Source of the DNA: Diogma glabrata
Lineage: Eukaryota; Arthropoda; Insecta; Diptera; Cylindrotomidae
NCBI GenBank assembly: GCA_963693315.1
Contig: OY856186.1
Span: 238,765,377-238,829,376 of the forward strand
Length of the DNA stretch: 64,000 bases
Reading direction: 5' to 3'
The notes below the pieces were generated by a model that saw only the letters and a list, made by a program, of their open reading frames with translations, was not told where the DNA came from and ran no database searches. Made by a program: the position numbers and the translations under genes. This document shows positions 23,458 to 35,430 of the stretch, in pieces (position 1 is the stretch's first letter; the number at the start of each line of letters is the position of its first letter).

Positions 23458-24606
23458 CTTCAAACCATATATCAGTATAATTTTTGCAATATTTGTAGAA
23501 TTTTGAAAAAAAATAGAATTCTTTTATTTATAGTTTTAGAATTTTGAAAAAAGTTTCAATTTTCGATTTTGTAAGAATTTTTGGAATATTTTTAGAATTT
23601 TGAAAAACTTTAAATTTATTTTAAATTTTTGATTTTATTATAATTTTTGGAATTTTTAAAAAAATCGCAACATTTGTAGCATTTTGGAAAAAGTTTTAAC
23701 ATGGTATCTTCGGATTTTCAAAGAGTCTGAATAATGAATATTTCATATTTAGTGGGCTAAACATGTCTAACTAAATAATAAAAAAAAATTTTTTTAATTT
23801 TGTTATAATTTTTGCAATATTTTTAGAACTTTGAAAAAAAAAATAGAATTTATATGTATTTTTAGAATTTTGAAAAAGTTTCAATTTTTGATTTTGTAAG
23901 AATTTTTGGAGTATGTTTAGAATTTTGAAAATTTAATATTTCTTGATTTTATTATAATTTTTGGAATTTTGAAAAAAGTTTTAATTTTTAATATTGTTAT
24001 AATTTTTGCAATATTTTTAGAATTTTGGAAAAAATTCGAATTTATGAATTTTTAAGAACTTTTAAAATATTATTAGTATTTAGAAAAAGTTTAAATATTT
24101 GATTTTGTTCTAATTTTTGGAATATTACGTAAATCTAATTGAACATGGAAATTTTTGAATTTGTTATAGTTTTTGAAATATTTTTTAAATTTTGAAAAAA
24201 GTTTGTATTTTTGATTTTCTAATAATTTTTGCAAAATTTTTAGAATTTTGGAAAAAGTTTTATTATTTGATTTTGTTTTAAGTCTTGCAATATTTTTAGA
24301 ATTTTGAACAAAAATAGAATTTTTGTGATTTTGTAATATTTTCTCGTAACGCTAAATAAGTATACATCGCTGACCAAAACTAAAAACAATGTCCTCATAA
24401 AAGTTTTTTGCCGAAAACTATATCAAAATTCTTAACCCAGACCGAAGTTTTGATATCTCAGAGCTTGAGATTTCAGTCTCTCCATATAAATACTATTAAG
24501 GTAAGCGGATTACTCTAATTTATTGGTATCACGGGCTGCTACATTTTATTATATTGCCCGATTTTTGATTGTCTAACCCAGCATACGAACCCAGCATTAA
24601 GTGTCG

Positions 24607-27430
24607 AAAAATTTATTTTTAATTTTCAAGTGTTGCATTATTTGATTAAATTTAAATATTTCGAGTAGTTACTAGGAGTGAAAACATTTATGAAAAACTA
24701 TTTACATTTATATTTGAAGCCGAAATCACATTTAATTTCCGCCTGAAAATTTCTTGCTCCTCAGATCGAAATGATTTGAAAGCTTTTGTTTTTATTTGTG
24801 ATCGTCAATAATTTCTGATAAAAAAAAGAGTAGAAAACTAATTCTGATTTAAGTAAAAAAAAATGTTTACGAGATTTAATTAGAATATTCGCAGTCTGGG
24901 AGAATAGAAGTCATTGTTCCTGTAAAAAATGGAACGCCTTAGACAATTTTTTGTTAAAATGTAATAAAAATTAATTAAAATATGTATGCATTTTTAAATT
25001 AAACAAAAACAAATGGATTCAATGCATTTGATTAAATTTTTTTTGAGGACGTATCGTTCCAGGTTGGCCGAATGTTATATTTGGCTTTATTTTAATATTG
25101 GAATATGTATAAATAATATAGTATATGCAACTAAACATCGTTTCAGATACCACGCTTTAGATTATTATATGCAAATTTTAATTTTAACTAAAAATATTGT
25201 GCTCTTAAAACATTGTGCGTAGTAATAATATTGAAAACCATAATAACACATATATTATACGTAGGATTTTTAACCCACAATTACGCTTAACATTGTACAC
25301 ACCATATATTATATTGGGTTTTTAAAATGAATTTTGCAGATTAATAAAAGATATTATTAGTTATACAATCAGAAAATATTTTTTTATTTTAGTTATAGCA
25401 TTAAAATTAATCTTAAATAAATCATCTTTATACATATTATTTTCTTATTAATTTCCAGGATCTTCCCATCATATAAACAGCAATAATGATCTAAAAATAA
25501 ATAAAATATAAAATTCTCATCATCATCAAAATTGTAAATATCCATGATGATACAAGAAGAAAATATTTTCTTAAGTGATATCATGTTCGTGCTCAATTGC
25601 AGTTGACTTTATCTCAAACAAAACGAAAATTTAATGAAGAAAACAGTAATAATAATATAAAATTCGTTGTTTTTTGTTGATTTTAAGAAGCTTTGTAATG
25701 GGTGAGGTACTTTGTTGTTTATTTATTATTTTATGTCTTTGGTGAAGGTAATGATATTGTTTTTATATTCGTTAAAACAAGAATTAAATTATAAAATAAT
25801 TCTTATCTAACTGGGTTGTATCGAACAACTGAAAGTTTTATTGTTTGAAAATGACAAATTTCACGTATGTCACCCATTTGTAACAAACAGAGTCCTTACG
25901 CCTTAAATCTAAAAATATATATCATATTCCATGAATGATTCATTTTCCTTGTACTATCACAAAATATTACTTAGAAAACAGATATAACATTGGAAACACC
26001 ACGAATGGAGCCAAGCAAAAAAAATTTGTTTTGCAAAAAAATTTATATGTAAATACATTAAATATGTAGGAAAGATAGAACGAGTAAAGGCGTTTCCTGT
26101 TGTAGTCCTCTAGTCCCCATTTTATGAAGAAAAAAATAGAAATTTATCGCACAAAAACATAAAATAAAAATAAAATTTAGAACGGAATTGAAGAAATATA
26201 ACGAAAACGCGTTATTTCTGTATCGAAAATTATTATAACTTTCTAGTATTTTTTTTATTATTATTATTATTATTATACATTTTCTTTTTCTGCTCGCCTA
26301 CATCGTCATCATCATGGAAATGAAAATTCATTGATTTTGATAAAACGTAGAGTAGCAAAAAAAAAAATTCGAAATAAAAATTGGTAAATGGAAAATAGAA
26401 AAAAAAAAGAAAATTGATGAAGGAAAATGAAATCTTATTTTCAATCAGCAGAAACATGAATTGTTGAAAATTGGATCATATTTTATCGGTAATATTTATG
26501 ATGATTGTACTGATTTTGAATGAGAGATGATGATAAGGAAAATGTATTTGAATAATTTTTTTTTTAAATGTCGCGATTTTATATTTATGGTGATTGAAAA
26601 AAACGACAAGTTTTTATTGTAATCGATTTTATATACCACTGAGCAGTGAGTTGGTTGTTTCATATTTTTTTGATAAATTCTAAGAGCTTTTGATTATTAT
26701 TTAATTTGTATTGTAGTATATAATACTCCATATAGGAATCTAGGTTGTTTACGAGTTCTTTTTGTTGAGTATTACCTTCAAAAACTTTATTAAAACTTCC
26801 TTTGCCGAATTGCAACCAAATTTTCTAGCAATACTCACTAATTTTCAGTTGATTGAAGTCGAAAAATTAAAATTTTTTCGTACAATCCATGCCGTGCCTC
26901 ATATTGAAAAAAAGAACTTATGATTATTGAGTGTGATATACAAATAAATTTTTTAGACTCTGAGGAACTTTAATACATTTTTCAGTGTGTAGAAAACTCG
27001 TTTCCTTTAACAAACCCTAGAATCATGTAAAATGTCAAATGTAAAGTCGGTTTCCAAAATTATGTGGTTTTTCTGATAATGCAGAATTCCTTTCCTTTGC
27101 AAAAGAAATAATGTTATCAGTATGCATACCATGTTCTAAATATAAAGTAAAATTGCGGAAGAAGCACAAACTTAAAATAATTTGAACCTAAATGTCGGCC
27201 ATTATGATATTTTGATATCTATAATTGACAGTTATGCAATGATCATTTGTAGGAAAGAATCACAAATTCGGACTTAAAAACAATTACTTACGGTAATCCA
27301 TAATCTTAATGACGTGTTTGATTGGATGGTTATTCTTTAAACTCAGTCGTGACTGTCACTCATAAATTGAAATATTACATAACATTTTACCTGTTAACAA
27401 AAGTCAATATCTTTTAAATTATTTGAAATA
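24607..27430. other. AT-rich stretch, no gene recognised
   Basis: Unique-looking AT-rich DNA. It includes a (TTA)n run at about 26250-26277. Frames of 60-75 codons at 25013, 25393 and 26233 are low-complexity or carry no family motif. Introns or intergenic DNA of a host gene cannot be excluded. Confidence 0.45.
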
Positions 27431-27439
27431 CAACAACAT

Positions 27440-27680
27440 TTAAAAAACAATTGTTGAAAACAGCTTTAATCCATAAAACTGCCGATTGGTTATCGTTCTC
27501 AAAAAATCATTTTCGATAGATAGAAAATGGTTTGTTCGTCTGGACTTCTGCAAGCTATGTTAAGTATCTGCATGTAATATGGTTTGCATTCCAAATAGTT
27601 TCGATATTTTTGATAATCTAGGAAACGCAAAGAATCGTTGATTCTTGACCCTATACAGTTGATTTCACAAGATATACGTT
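27440..27680. repeat. Dispersed repeat, diverged pair with 30425-30655
   Basis: Shares an ordered series of blocks with 30425-30655: TTGTTGAAAACAGC / TTGTTGAAGACAGC, CGATTGG / CGATTGC, GATAGATAGAAAATGG / GATCGATAGGAAAATTG, CAGTATCTGCA-like and CCATTCCAAATA-like blocks. Probably an untranslated or degraded part of a retroelement. The coding strand is uncertain. Confidence 0.55.
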
Positions 27681-27714
27681 AACGAAAAAGATCGTTATAA
27701 AAATAATTTTAGGA

Positions 27715-27955
27715 TTGTCAAAAAGTCACCAATTTGAACGAATACTTTTTGGTTTAAAACAGGCACCTGTAACCTTTCAACAAATTATTAACACAGTTTC
27801 ATGCGAAATCAATTATTAAAAATTTTTAGTTTATCTCGATGATGTGATAGTATTTGGGTCAACCTTCACCGAACTCAATTTAAGATTTCATTAAATTCTA
27901 ACGAGACTCTGTAACCATAAAATAAAACTGAATCCAAACAAATGGGATGTAAAAT
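27715..27955 (+). pseudogene. Gypsy-like (Ty3) reverse transcriptase fragment, degraded
   Basis: Conceptual translation gives ERILFGLKQAPVTFQQIINT, then a stop-containing stretch, then VYLDDVIVFGST, then HKIKLNPNKW. FGLKxAPxTFQ, YLDDVIVF and KLNPxK are the core RT motifs of Ty3/Gypsy LTR retrotransposons. In-frame stops and no long open frame show it is dead. No LTRs were found nearby. Confidence 0.75.
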
Positions 27956-28059
27956 CTCCTAGAATTCAATCACACAGAATATTTTCAAGATATCGACATC
28001 AACAAATACTTAGCAAGGGGTGTAAACTTATGCTTTTGAAATCCAATATAATAGATTTC

Positions 28060-28345
28060 CCAAATCTTGGTGATTAGAGCGACGCAATTGATTTTAAAAT
28101 CATCTCAAAAAGATTTGGTTTCTATCAAAATGCCTTATCAGCGTCTTCAAGAATACTTCTTGGTAAGATCACTCTTGAGAATTTTCATCATTCTTGACCA
28201 GCATAAAAAAAATCTGGAAATGTCATCATTAATTGAAGTCATCTCTTTTCCTTCTAGTCCTCTCAAACTCCTGATCAACTTACAGAGTCACCAGCAAAAG
28301 CAAAAACTAGGTATTCTAAATCAGGCCTACATCAGATTTCCTTAA
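28060..28345 (+). repeat. Dispersed repeat, diverged pair with 30950-31180
   Basis: TTTTAAAATCATCTC followed by AAAAGAT, AAATGCC-TCAGCG, TTCAAGAATACTT and a CCTTCTA-CTCAAACTCCT block occur in the same order in both places. A 92-codon frame covers it here but is not conserved as a frame in the partner. The 3' edge (28310-28345: GGTATTCTAAATCAGGCC) also belongs to the repeat seen at 40005. Confidence 0.5.
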
Positions 28346-28644
28346 TAGGACTTGCCCTTTCATTTTTCATTGTGAAACCACAGACAATTTTTTGTTCAAC
28401 TGACTCGATTTAAAAGGTTTACAACACCCACATATCACATCAACGAATTTTTTAATTTACGTCAATCTTCATCTTCGACAAACATTTATTCTAATTCTGA
28501 ATGCTGATTCTTTAATTTCATTAGTGACTGGAACCGTATTGTTAAACAATACATAAAATTTCACCTGTTAACAAAAGTCAATAACTACCTACTTATTTGA
28601 AATACAACGACAGGTAAATGAAATAAAATGTTAAATAGTATAAT

Positions 28645-28875
28645 ACCAACGATATTGACATAGTGGAAAACTGGCAGAAATTTTTGACGCGTCTCAGCGC
28701 CTATACCAAATTGTTAAAAGCCCAACTTTCACTCCCCGTAATGATGGTGACAATAGTTTTCTTTTAGATTTCTATTTTACCACAATGCCAGATATTACGA
28801 GTGTTGATGTCGCGAAAGGTAGTATTGCAAATCTTGATCATTATTTAATTTTATCAGTTATCAAAACTTAAAACT
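28645..28875 (+). pseudogene. LINE endonuclease fragment (Jockey/CR1-like)
   Basis: Conceptual translation contains RLYQIVKSPTFTPRNDG, LLDFYFTTMPDIT and NLDHYLIL. This matches the apurinic endonuclease end of Jockey/CR1-type ORF2 (usual pattern Q-x-V-x-x-PT ... LDLFxT ... SDHxxI). Stops follow immediately. Confidence 0.6.
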
Positions 28876-29144
28876 ACAGCTCCCGAGCCCCGTAAAATAT
28901 TTCACTACTCAAAAATGGATAAAAGTGGTCTTCAAAATTTTTCCATGGTTTCCCTTTCGACCGTCATTGTTATTACACTGACAATGTAAATGTTTCTGCT
29001 CCAAACTTTATAGACGGAGAGCTAGTGACCCCTTTGGGTAACAGTCGTCCTGTAAGGCTCGAATTTTTTTAATGATAGTTCATGAAATGTGAAGTACGGA
29101 AACCACAACCTGGCAGGCATCAGCCGTGCACGTCATCATCCCCT

Positions 29145-29875
29145 TTATGTTTGAAAGTGCAAACAAATAAAAAAAAAAACTTCCTCCTGTAAGCTTGAAA
29201 TTTTTATATGATTTAGCTCACTTATTGTAGAGTACAAAAAAAATTGACAGGCGATTTGTAGGTGCACAAGTATCTGCCAGGCGAATCGAAAGGTGTTACA
29301 ACCTGCCGGCCGGCCGTCACAAGCGACGAAATCTAGAAAACCGCTGAACGGATTTCCAAAATTTTTGTTTCTAAAAATATGTTTACTCAATGGAAAGAGC
29401 TGAAAGGACGATGTGTTCGATGACTGTTCCGATACGTGTGTCAAAAAAAATCGTCAAGTGTGTTAAAACAAGGAAATTTGCATATTTTTGGCTTAAAAAA
29501 CGTTCATTTTAAGTGATTCCGGATATAAACACTGAATTTGAAGAAAACTTGATAGTCTTAATTGGTATGTGATACCAAAAACTAGATTATTGCATTATAA
29601 GTTTGTCGAAAAAAGTTGTCAAGTGTGTCAAAAGAAAGATTTTTATTTATTTCTTTACACAATGTTTTGGAAAAAAATAAAATTAATAATTTGTATGACC
29701 TGAAATTTTATTATTATTATAGAGAATTATGGCACTATAAGTTTGTCAAAAAAATGTTGTCAAGTATGTCAAAAAAATTAACTGTTTGTATTACAAAAAT
29801 GTGGCATGGCAAATTTTTGAACTTATTATAGTTCTTGGAATATATTTTGAATTTTGAAAAAAGTTTGTATTTGTG
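29145..29875. repeat. Diverged piece of element A inside LINE remains
   Basis: Carries the GGCCGGCCG core near 29306, AAATCTAGAAAACCGCTGAA, TCAAGTGTGTCAAAAGAAAG and the ATTATTATTATAGAGAATTA unit in the same order as 35980-36720. It sits between LINE endonuclease and reverse-transcriptase fragments, suggesting insertion into a former LINE. Confidence 0.65.
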
Positions 29876-30320
29876 ATTAAGAAGTCCTATATTCATCCCT
29901 GTATGGAGTACTGTTCTCAAGTTTGATGTGTTGCTTTTGTTACCATCTTGGCCCTCTTGGAATCTGTTCAAAAGCGGGCTATACGAATTGTAGGTTATCG
30001 ATATTTTACATCAAAACTTGATTCCCTACAACATCGTCGCACTGTTGCTGACCTCGTTGTTTTTTTACAAATGTCGTCATCAACAGTGCTCAGATGAAAT
30101 CAGCAGCATCATGCCTCAAACTTATTCTTACTCCCGTTTCACTCGGCAATCTGCTGGCGCAGTCAGTCAATCGGTCGAGATCCCGCGCTGTCATACTGGC
30201 AGATCGCATAAAGACCTTGTTTTTCCGAACTGCATACAAATGGAATAGTTTGTCGGAATCCATTGTCTTAGGTGGTTTCAATCAGCAGAAATTTAGAAAA
30301 AAGTGTTCATCATCACCTTA
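29876..30320 (+). pseudogene. LINE reverse transcriptase C-terminal fragment (Jockey/CR1-like)
   Basis: The frame from 29877 gives SYIHPCMEYCSQV, ALLESVQKRAIRIVGYRYFT and KLDSLQHRRTVADLVVFLQ. Other frames continue with NGI / KWNSLSESIVL and GFNQQKFRKK. This is the characteristic RPCLEYCSxxW...LLDxVQKRAIRL...SLxHRRxVA...WNxLP...NLxxFK tail of arthropod LINE ORF2. Several frameshifts and stops make it a pseudogene, probably of the same element as 28645-28875. Confidence 0.75.
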
Positions 30321-30424
30321 AAGCGCAATTTGTTGTGGGACCTATGTCTTAAAAGGCATTTATGTGTTGTTGTGAAACATATTGTAAACCCTATAACACA
30401 ACACTTTTTATTTAAAAAAAAAAT

Positions 30425-30655
30425 AATAAAATTGTTGAAGACAGCGTAAATTTATAGAGTCGCCGATTGCATGTTGTTCCCAAAAAATTGAGTTTGATCG
30501 ATAGGAAAATTGCGTATTGTTCTGGACTAACGCATACTTTATGCAGTATCTGCAGATAGCGTGATCCCCATTCCAAATATTTCAAATAGTCTTGCTCATC
30601 TAAAACACGTACAATTTTTAAGAACCTTGGTCCTGTACAGTCCAAATCACACGAT
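30425..30655. repeat. Dispersed repeat, partner of 27440-27680
   Basis: Same ordered blocks as 27440-27680, moderately diverged. A 77-codon minus-strand frame crosses it without a recognisable domain. Confidence 0.5.
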
Positions 30656-33600
30656 TAGCCGTAGTAAAACATATCGTGGCTTTCATCTATTTTAAATTGT
30701 ATGAGTTGAAAATATATTATTCACATAAAATTTTCTAAAATTCTAGTAAAATATTTAAATATTTCAAACGTTTCATTCAAACTTATGTATTATTAGAATA
30801 AAATAATATTATTTTGTTTTTGATCAATTCGTTTACAAGATCTTTTTCATAAAATTATATTCTTTGATTCATTCAAAATAATTTTATGTTAATTACAATT
30901 TTAAGTCATTCAATAATTCATTAAGTAATCATCTAGTACGTTTTAATAAGCATAAGTTTTAAAATCATCTCGAAAAGATTCGATTCTTGTCAAAATGCCA
31001 TGTCAGCGTTTTCAAGAATACTTTTGGGTAATATCACGCTCCAAAATTAATGAGTAAATAAAAAAAAGTCATCGGAATCAATCAGAATAAAAAAGTTCCT
31101 TCTAAGCCTTTCAAACTCCTAATCAATTGATAGGATCTAGAGCAAAAATAAAGACTGCCGATGCATACAAAAATATCTTTCTGAAGTTTCGAGAAACAAA
31201 TTGAGTTGATTCAACAAAAAACTTATGGTCCAAAACCGTTAGATCTACCGCTGTAAATATAAACAGAAAATCCAGTATTATCCATGGTGACAAAAGATGT
31301 ACTAAAAAAGCTGGACAGTTTCTACCCACTCCTTACTTTCTTTTTGTAAAGAGGATTAAAAGTTATTTAATGAAACGTGCCATGAATTTTGCTGTTTTTA
31401 AGGATAATAAAGAAATTTTCGAGTTCTTGAAGCTCGCAAACTGTCCTTGTTAACGAAACCAAAGAAACTACGTATAATCAGGGAAAGTACGTCTATAGTT
31501 AGACTTTCGAACGGTGAGCATGCTTCGCTTAAAAGGACTCTTACCCTCTGCTTGATGAGGTTTTAAGTCAAATACTTAAGTCATACTTCATATCTGTCGT
31601 TAACCAAAATTCCATTTTTTTTTAAATTGCCACAGCATTTTATGTCAGATAGAAAACTGCGTTAACAGAGGCAAGAAGGAATGTTATATCCAGATGGGCA
31701 AATGACTCTTGATCCTCAAAACTTAATACTAAAACATATAATCTAAAGAGTCAAATGATAACTTCAAACCTATAAGGACTTAGACATTCGTTCACTAAAA
31801 CGATTTTTTATTTATAAATTTCCACTAGAAATTAAGAAACAGTTACATAAAGTTAAAATCGAAAAAGGTTAATTCTTTGGACCAACAGTAAAGTAAACCA
31901 AAGGCAAAGTTAGCACCTCTATTTGTAAAAAACAAGAAAACCTAAATACTGTTTCATTCTGTATTGCTCAATAACTGTACCTGATTAAGCTTTTATTGTA
32001 AAAGGTTTATAAATTACCTGATTTGAAAGTGGGCTTACCGGAAATATTTTTTTTTAGGAGAATATATAAAAAGTGTAAGCTACTTTGCATTGAGAGCACG
32101 GCAACCGGAATTTAAGACTGGAGACATTGTTTTTTGTTGTTATTTTATGTTGATTGATGCTGAATTACGGGATTTTGCGAAAAAGTTTCTTAAATTCATT
32201 GAATCACGAGCACCTGACTCGTGCAGAACTCGTTGTTGTAAGATATTACTAGTAAAAGAACAGGCACATACAATACAACAGGTTTTTGCATTTGATTGTG
32301 TGATTCAAGTGTGAAATATTTTTTTTTTAATATCTGGTCATCGAAGTATTTACTAGGTTGGGATGAAAACCATTTCTACAGAAAAGTTCTTGTTATGCTT
32401 AAGCCGCTTCGTATTTTTATCATTAATTTTCCTCAAACCCCACTTTAACTGTCAACCGTTACTTTGCTGGCAAAATATATTTTCTGTAGTTTTTATTCCT
32501 AAGTCTTCAGGTTATGCTGTTTGCGTGTAAATGTTTACACATTTCCCATGCTTCCTTTACAGTTGTTGATATTTCCTCTTTCTATCAACTAATTTAAAAC
32601 TTGATCAAAAGCACATCTTACCATATAGCTTAAGACTGACTAGTTTCTAACTTTTAATCAAATAGAGCATCTATATATAAAAACGTAACCACTATTTTTG
32701 TGGTACCATTTCAAAATATTGGTCTCAACCAAAGTGGGGCAATATGTATGTCGTTTGAAAGGTGTTGAGTAGTAGATGTGCCGAAAAATTCAAATTGAAT
32801 TGAATTTTTTTTGAATTTTGAAGATTTTTAGAAAAAAGAGGGAGAAATGTGATAGTGTTTTGTTTCACAATTCAAAATCAATTATATCAATAAAGCAAAC
32901 TCTGAAATAATGTGTTGTAGTTATTTTGTTGGGAGGTCTTTTTACAATTTCCATTTACAATGGCCAAATTTCAGCCACTGGGCGATTCCTAGTTCTATTA
33001 AATGCTGTAGTGCAATCTATGATGTCATCTGATGGGCTGGTAATCCTTATAACTTTCATAGCTTGAATATAACATGTATGACCCTTTGTAAGTAAAAGTT
33101 GAACACTGACTACAAATATTTGTATGATTAATATAAAAAAGTAAGGCATTCGAATATTTTAGAGCACATGTAAAATGTTTGACTTCATGCTGGTTATAAT
33201 TGAGAAACGTAGAGGATCGATAAGTAACACTAGTTTCTTCTTCTTGTTAGATTATTAGATATCATCCGGAAATAGTCTTTAATATGATTACAAACCATTG
33301 ATATTAAAATTAATTCCAACACCCAAATGACTATGGTCTCGTTCCATTTTGAATCAATCAAAAACAAAATAAATTAAATGTTTTAAATGCAGCTAATTAT
33401 ATTCTCATAAATCGTGTAACTCAAACATCTTCATAAATAATAAATAAAAATATGTCTATATAATTAACTATGTTTCCACTTTACATCAGTTACAATATAA
33501 ATATAATTTGGCCACTTAAAATTTTAATCAAACTAACGAAATCACCATATGTGTATATTTATAGCTGCCAAATCTCATAAACTGCATATAATTTAAAATA

Positions 33601-33737
33601 AACTTAGGTCAAGCAAGAAAGTTGACTGCATTGTCAATAATGATTGTGGTTATATACAGTTATAATTTAAACATTAATAAAAAACCCGAATCAGATGTAA
33701 ATATTTAAACCAGTTTACATGGAATTAATTGTCACTT
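30656..33737. other. Repeat remnants and AT-rich DNA, no intact gene
   Basis: 30950-31180 repeats 28060-28345. Around 31470-31590 conceptual translations such as STSIVRLSNGEHASLKRTLT faintly resemble the linker between endonuclease and RT of LINEs, but this is weak. 32100-34150 contains nothing I recognise; frames up to 74 codons lack motifs. Confidence 0.4.
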
Positions 33738-33772
33738 AAGTTGTTTTACATTACGATAATGTAAAACAACTT
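33738..33772. other. Perfect 16-bp hairpin
   Basis: AAGTTGTTTTACATTA and TAATGTAAAACAACTT are exact reverse complements separated by the 3-base loop CGA. It may be a remnant of a small inverted-repeat element or of a chance palindromic duplication. The stem is too short and the loop too tight for a normal microRNA precursor. Confidence 0.8.
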
Positions 33773-34390
33773 TGATGCTTACGAGCCACCTTGTATATTT
33801 TAATCGACGAAGATGAAATTGAAAGTATCTTTTTAAACGGTTAGGTCCATTAAGGTATAATTATAGACTGAGCTCGTTAAAATTTTATGATTGTTGGTGT
33901 ATATAAAATGGGAATGATGATATTGATGCGTGATATAAAGCAATTTTAGCTTGTTGTTGTATTTCCTGTTGAAAGTAATACCCATTTTGATTTATTAAAG
34001 TTGGTGTGCAACATTGTTGAAACATGTAAATGTGTGTGAATGTTGTTCACGTAAATAAATTTAATTAAACCTGATGTAATTAGACAAAAATAATCAATTT
34101 TAAAGTGGCAAATGTATTATTCCTACATATTTCTAGTTTATTCCAGATAATCATTTCATTTAATCTACGGTGACCATACGTGAACGATGACCACATTGTG
34201 TCGCACAGTACCACATTCCAATCAATTGTACCACATATCTAATTGTACCACATTTTGTACCACATTTCACATTCACGTAAAAGAATTTTTTGACTTTCGT
34301 CAAGAAAGCATGACATCCATTAACATTATTTAGGCATAAACAAAAATCTTCGATAAATGCACCAGCTAATTCATTCTTTAACAGAACTTA

Positions 34391-34572
34391 ATTTAAGAGC
34401 AAAGAATATGAAACAGTTTTGATGGAAGTTGTATTTCATACTGTGCAATACAAGCATAGTTTTGGGTCCATAAATTCCATGTCACAGGTGTGAAGGAAAT
34501 TATTTGACAAACATTTTGCATGTGCTCCAACCAAAACGGAAGCTATAGTGGTAAATTTATTAAAACCAAATT
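34391..34572 (+). pseudogene. Degraded transposon-type coding fragment, family uncertain
   Basis: One frame reads KSKEYETVLMEVVFHTVQYK, HSFGSINSM, a stop, then RKLFDKHFACAPTKTEAIVV, another stop. The arrangement of FH..Q..HSF..I then F.....TKTEAIV resembles the middle of zinc-finger/hAT-type transposase-derived proteins common in insects. Stops break it. Assignment is by recall only and tentative. Confidence 0.35.
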
Positions 34573-35430
34573 AGCAGCTTACTGTGCTGATAATGCCAAT
34601 ACTAATATCAGAGAAATTCAACGAAAAGAAGGAACAGCTAATTTATTTTGTCTTATATATTATTATTTGAAGTTCCTATTTTTGTAAAAAAAAAATTTGA
34701 CTAAATATGCCGTTGGAACGAAATATGCCGTTGGTTAATTGTCTGTGCAAAAGGTATCAAGCAATTGTCTGCAAAAAGCAACAAATCAGTCAACTTCTGA
34801 GGACCTTCAAGGAATCAAAAAAAAACAATTCTTACCCGAGCATAAATTTGCATGGGCTCAAGTAAGGTCCTGATCAGGTTTGCCCTAGTCCAGATCAGGC
34901 ATTGGTAGGGCAGCTTGATTGGGCTCTGTTCATTAGTACCATTAAAAATACCATTTCTTTCAAAAAATTAAATTTCGCTCTAGGGATGACACAGGGTGGC
35001 GGCAAAGTTTTTGGGGTTTGCAAAACATGAGTATCTTTAAATATCGATTGCTGATGATTGACTAAATTGACTTTTTAGCCAATGCAGTAAATCATCTATT
35101 TAACTTAACCCACCGGAATTCTTGTTTTATAATAATTTAATGATAATTTAATTATTTTAAGGATACAAATTAAGTATTTGAGGGTTTGAATGCTATCTAC
35201 ATAATTTATCTTTTCATCCATTTACACCTGTTCAAAATTAATTATAAATACATTTACCTGAAATATGTTAAAACTCATTCAAAGAAGTAAATAGTGCAGA
35301 AAATGATGCGAAATAAAATGCAAGTTATATTGAATTCATATAATAATTAACTTTTTATTTTAGGTTATGTAATAAAAACAATATACATCCATTATTAATA
35401 TAAAATAAATTTACATAGCATATTAACGGC

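Larger units (their letters stand above)
17346..24606. repeat. 7.4-kb direct duplication, copy 2
   Basis: Starts at CTAGGCGCTAGCCGAGATTT and ends ...CCCAGCATTAAGTGTCG followed by unique AAAAATTTATTT. It is 127 bp shorter than copy 1, mainly because ~125 bp are missing at 21607, inside the right TIR of element 1. It otherwise mirrors copy 1: element A, element 1, both SINE-like insertions, tandem repeats and minisatellite. Confidence 0.95.

Noticed and set aside
9958..24606. Two independent insertions of element 1
   Set aside because: All flanking sequence is duplicated at the same offset, so one insertion followed by segmental duplication (or an assembly duplication) explains both.
24607..34900. 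piRNA cluster or host gene locus
   Set aside because: Dense nested TE remnants would fit, but nothing in the sequence itself supports either without small-RNA or transcript data.
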